14,485 nt of DNA, from NCBI GenBank assembly GCA_012514045.1, contig JAAZBA010000020.1:1-14485 (forward strand), given 5' to 3'. Source of the DNA: Clostridiales bacterium. Its GTDB lineage: Bacteria > Bacillota > Clostridia > Oscillospirales > QAMX01. This document shows positions 14,109 to 14,485 of the stretch, one piece after another. Below the pieces are notes generated by a model. It was not told where the DNA came from. It saw only the letters and a program-made list of their open reading frames with translations, and did no database searches. Within the stretch, counting starts at the first letter, position 1. Every line of letters begins with the position of its first letter. The translations under genes and the position numbers were made by a program.

Positions 14109-14354
14109 ATGCAAAAATTATTGTCTTGTGCGTTCAATATGGATAGCGGTTGCGTGGAGCTGAAGTTCAGCGACGGCAGTATGATTGCCATTAACTGCAC
14201 CGCCGTGGAAAACGAAATTGCCGACAATATGTATCAGCGGTCAGAACTTGACTATCTTATCTACAATGACCCGCTTGCGTATGCCGACCTTGTTTTGAAT
14301 GGCGACCCAGAGGCATATCTCAAAGCGGTTACTGAGTACAAGCCATTGGATTAA
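14109..14354 (+). CDS. DUF6061-like small protein of integrative elements
   Basis: This 81-aa acidic protein closely matches, from memory, the small DUF6061 family common in conjugative and integrative elements of Clostridia ('GCVELKFSDGSMIAI', 'DNMYQRSELDYLIYNDP', 'NGDPEAYLKAVTEYKPLD'). No enzymatic motif or membrane segment is visible and the family's role is unknown. It has its own promoter and an ideal GGAGG 8 nt before the ATG. Its presence is the main evidence that the right edge belongs to a mobile element or a remnant of one. Confidence 0.75.
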   Translation: MQKLLSCAFNMDSGCVELKFSDGSMIAINCTAVENEIADNMYQRSELDYLIYNDPLAYADLVLNGDPEAYLKAVTEYKPLD

Positions 14355-14379
14355 CCACGAAGTTGTACAACTAAGGCTG

Positions 14380-14485
14380 ATGTCTAACAAAAGAAGCAAA
14401 TTCGAGCACAGTATCCAGAGGGCGTTTTCCGCGGTTTCGGTATCCCCTATGTGGCCGTTGCGTATTATAGTGGAACAGCCACCGA
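14380..14485 (+). CDS. Possible 3'-truncated ORF running off the window
   Basis: An ATG 25 nt after the DUF6061-like stop opens a frame that stays open for the remaining 35 codons (MSNKRSKFEHSIQRAF...). The N-terminus is basic. AAGG lies only 3 nt upstream, so the start is weak. I do not recognise it; the spacing suggests an operon with the gene before it, if it is real. Confidence 0.35.
   Translation, partial: MSNKRSKFEHSIQRAFSAVSVSPMWPLRIIVEQPP

Larger units (their letters stand above)
13690..14485. mobile_element. Likely edge or remnant of an integrative conjugative element
   Basis: After the oxidoreductase gene the content changes from metabolic genes to a DUF6061-like gene with its own repressor-like site, a strong bidirectional terminator and an unrecognised ORF. 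No integrase, relaxase or attachment repeat is inside the window, so the left boundary (somewhere in ~13640-13760) and the element type are inferences. Confidence 0.4.

Overview
The window looks like a chromosomal segment of a Gram-positive Clostridia-type bacterium (Firmicutes/Bacillota, probably gut-associated). This rests on AGGAGG-type ribosome binding sites, consensus sigma-A promoters, moderate GC content, a clostridial-looking alanyl-tRNA synthetase, and at the right edge a small gene of a kind I associate with Firmicutes integrative conjugative elements. No RNA genes, CRISPR arrays or insertion sequences were seen.

Layout. (1) 1-3264, plus strand: the 3' part of an ABC sugar-transporter solute-binding protein, a hairpin, then a complete GH127-type (DUF1680) beta-L-arabinofuranosidase-like enzyme. 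This is the end of a glycan uptake and degradation locus. (2) 3276-3314: a bidirectional terminator between convergent genes. (3) 3339-5527, minus strand: a P-loop (uridine-kinase-like) protein with an extra N-terminal domain, and a cysteine-rich DUF1284-like protein built from two tandem copies. (4) 5596-11287, minus strand: a compact operon reading galE, sugar-nucleotidyltransferase, alaS, HIT-family hydrolase, then a small membrane protein with an acidic tail. It is driven by a perfect TTGACA-N17-TATAAT promoter at 11335-11363. (5) 11360-13613: two divergent genes, a SASA/SGNH-type carbohydrate esterase (minus) and a Gfo/Idh/MocA oxidoreductase (plus). Their 148-base spacer holds one promoter for each. 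(6) 13614-14485: a change of character. Strong hairpins, a doubtful minus-strand ORF, a promoter with an overlapping palindrome, a DUF6061-like small gene, and a reading frame that runs off the end. I read this as the edge of, or a remnant of, an integrative element.

How it fits together. The outer parts handle carbohydrates: binding and import, arabinofuranoside hydrolysis, ester removal and sugar oxidation. The central operon mixes UDP-sugar metabolism (nucleotidyltransferase plus GalE) with translation (AlaRS) and its possible housekeeping partner (HIT hydrolase). Most of the window is ordinary. The observations most worth a second look are the asymmetric duplication in the DUF1284-like protein, the oxidoreductase lacking the usual EKP lysine, and the mobile-element junction on the right.
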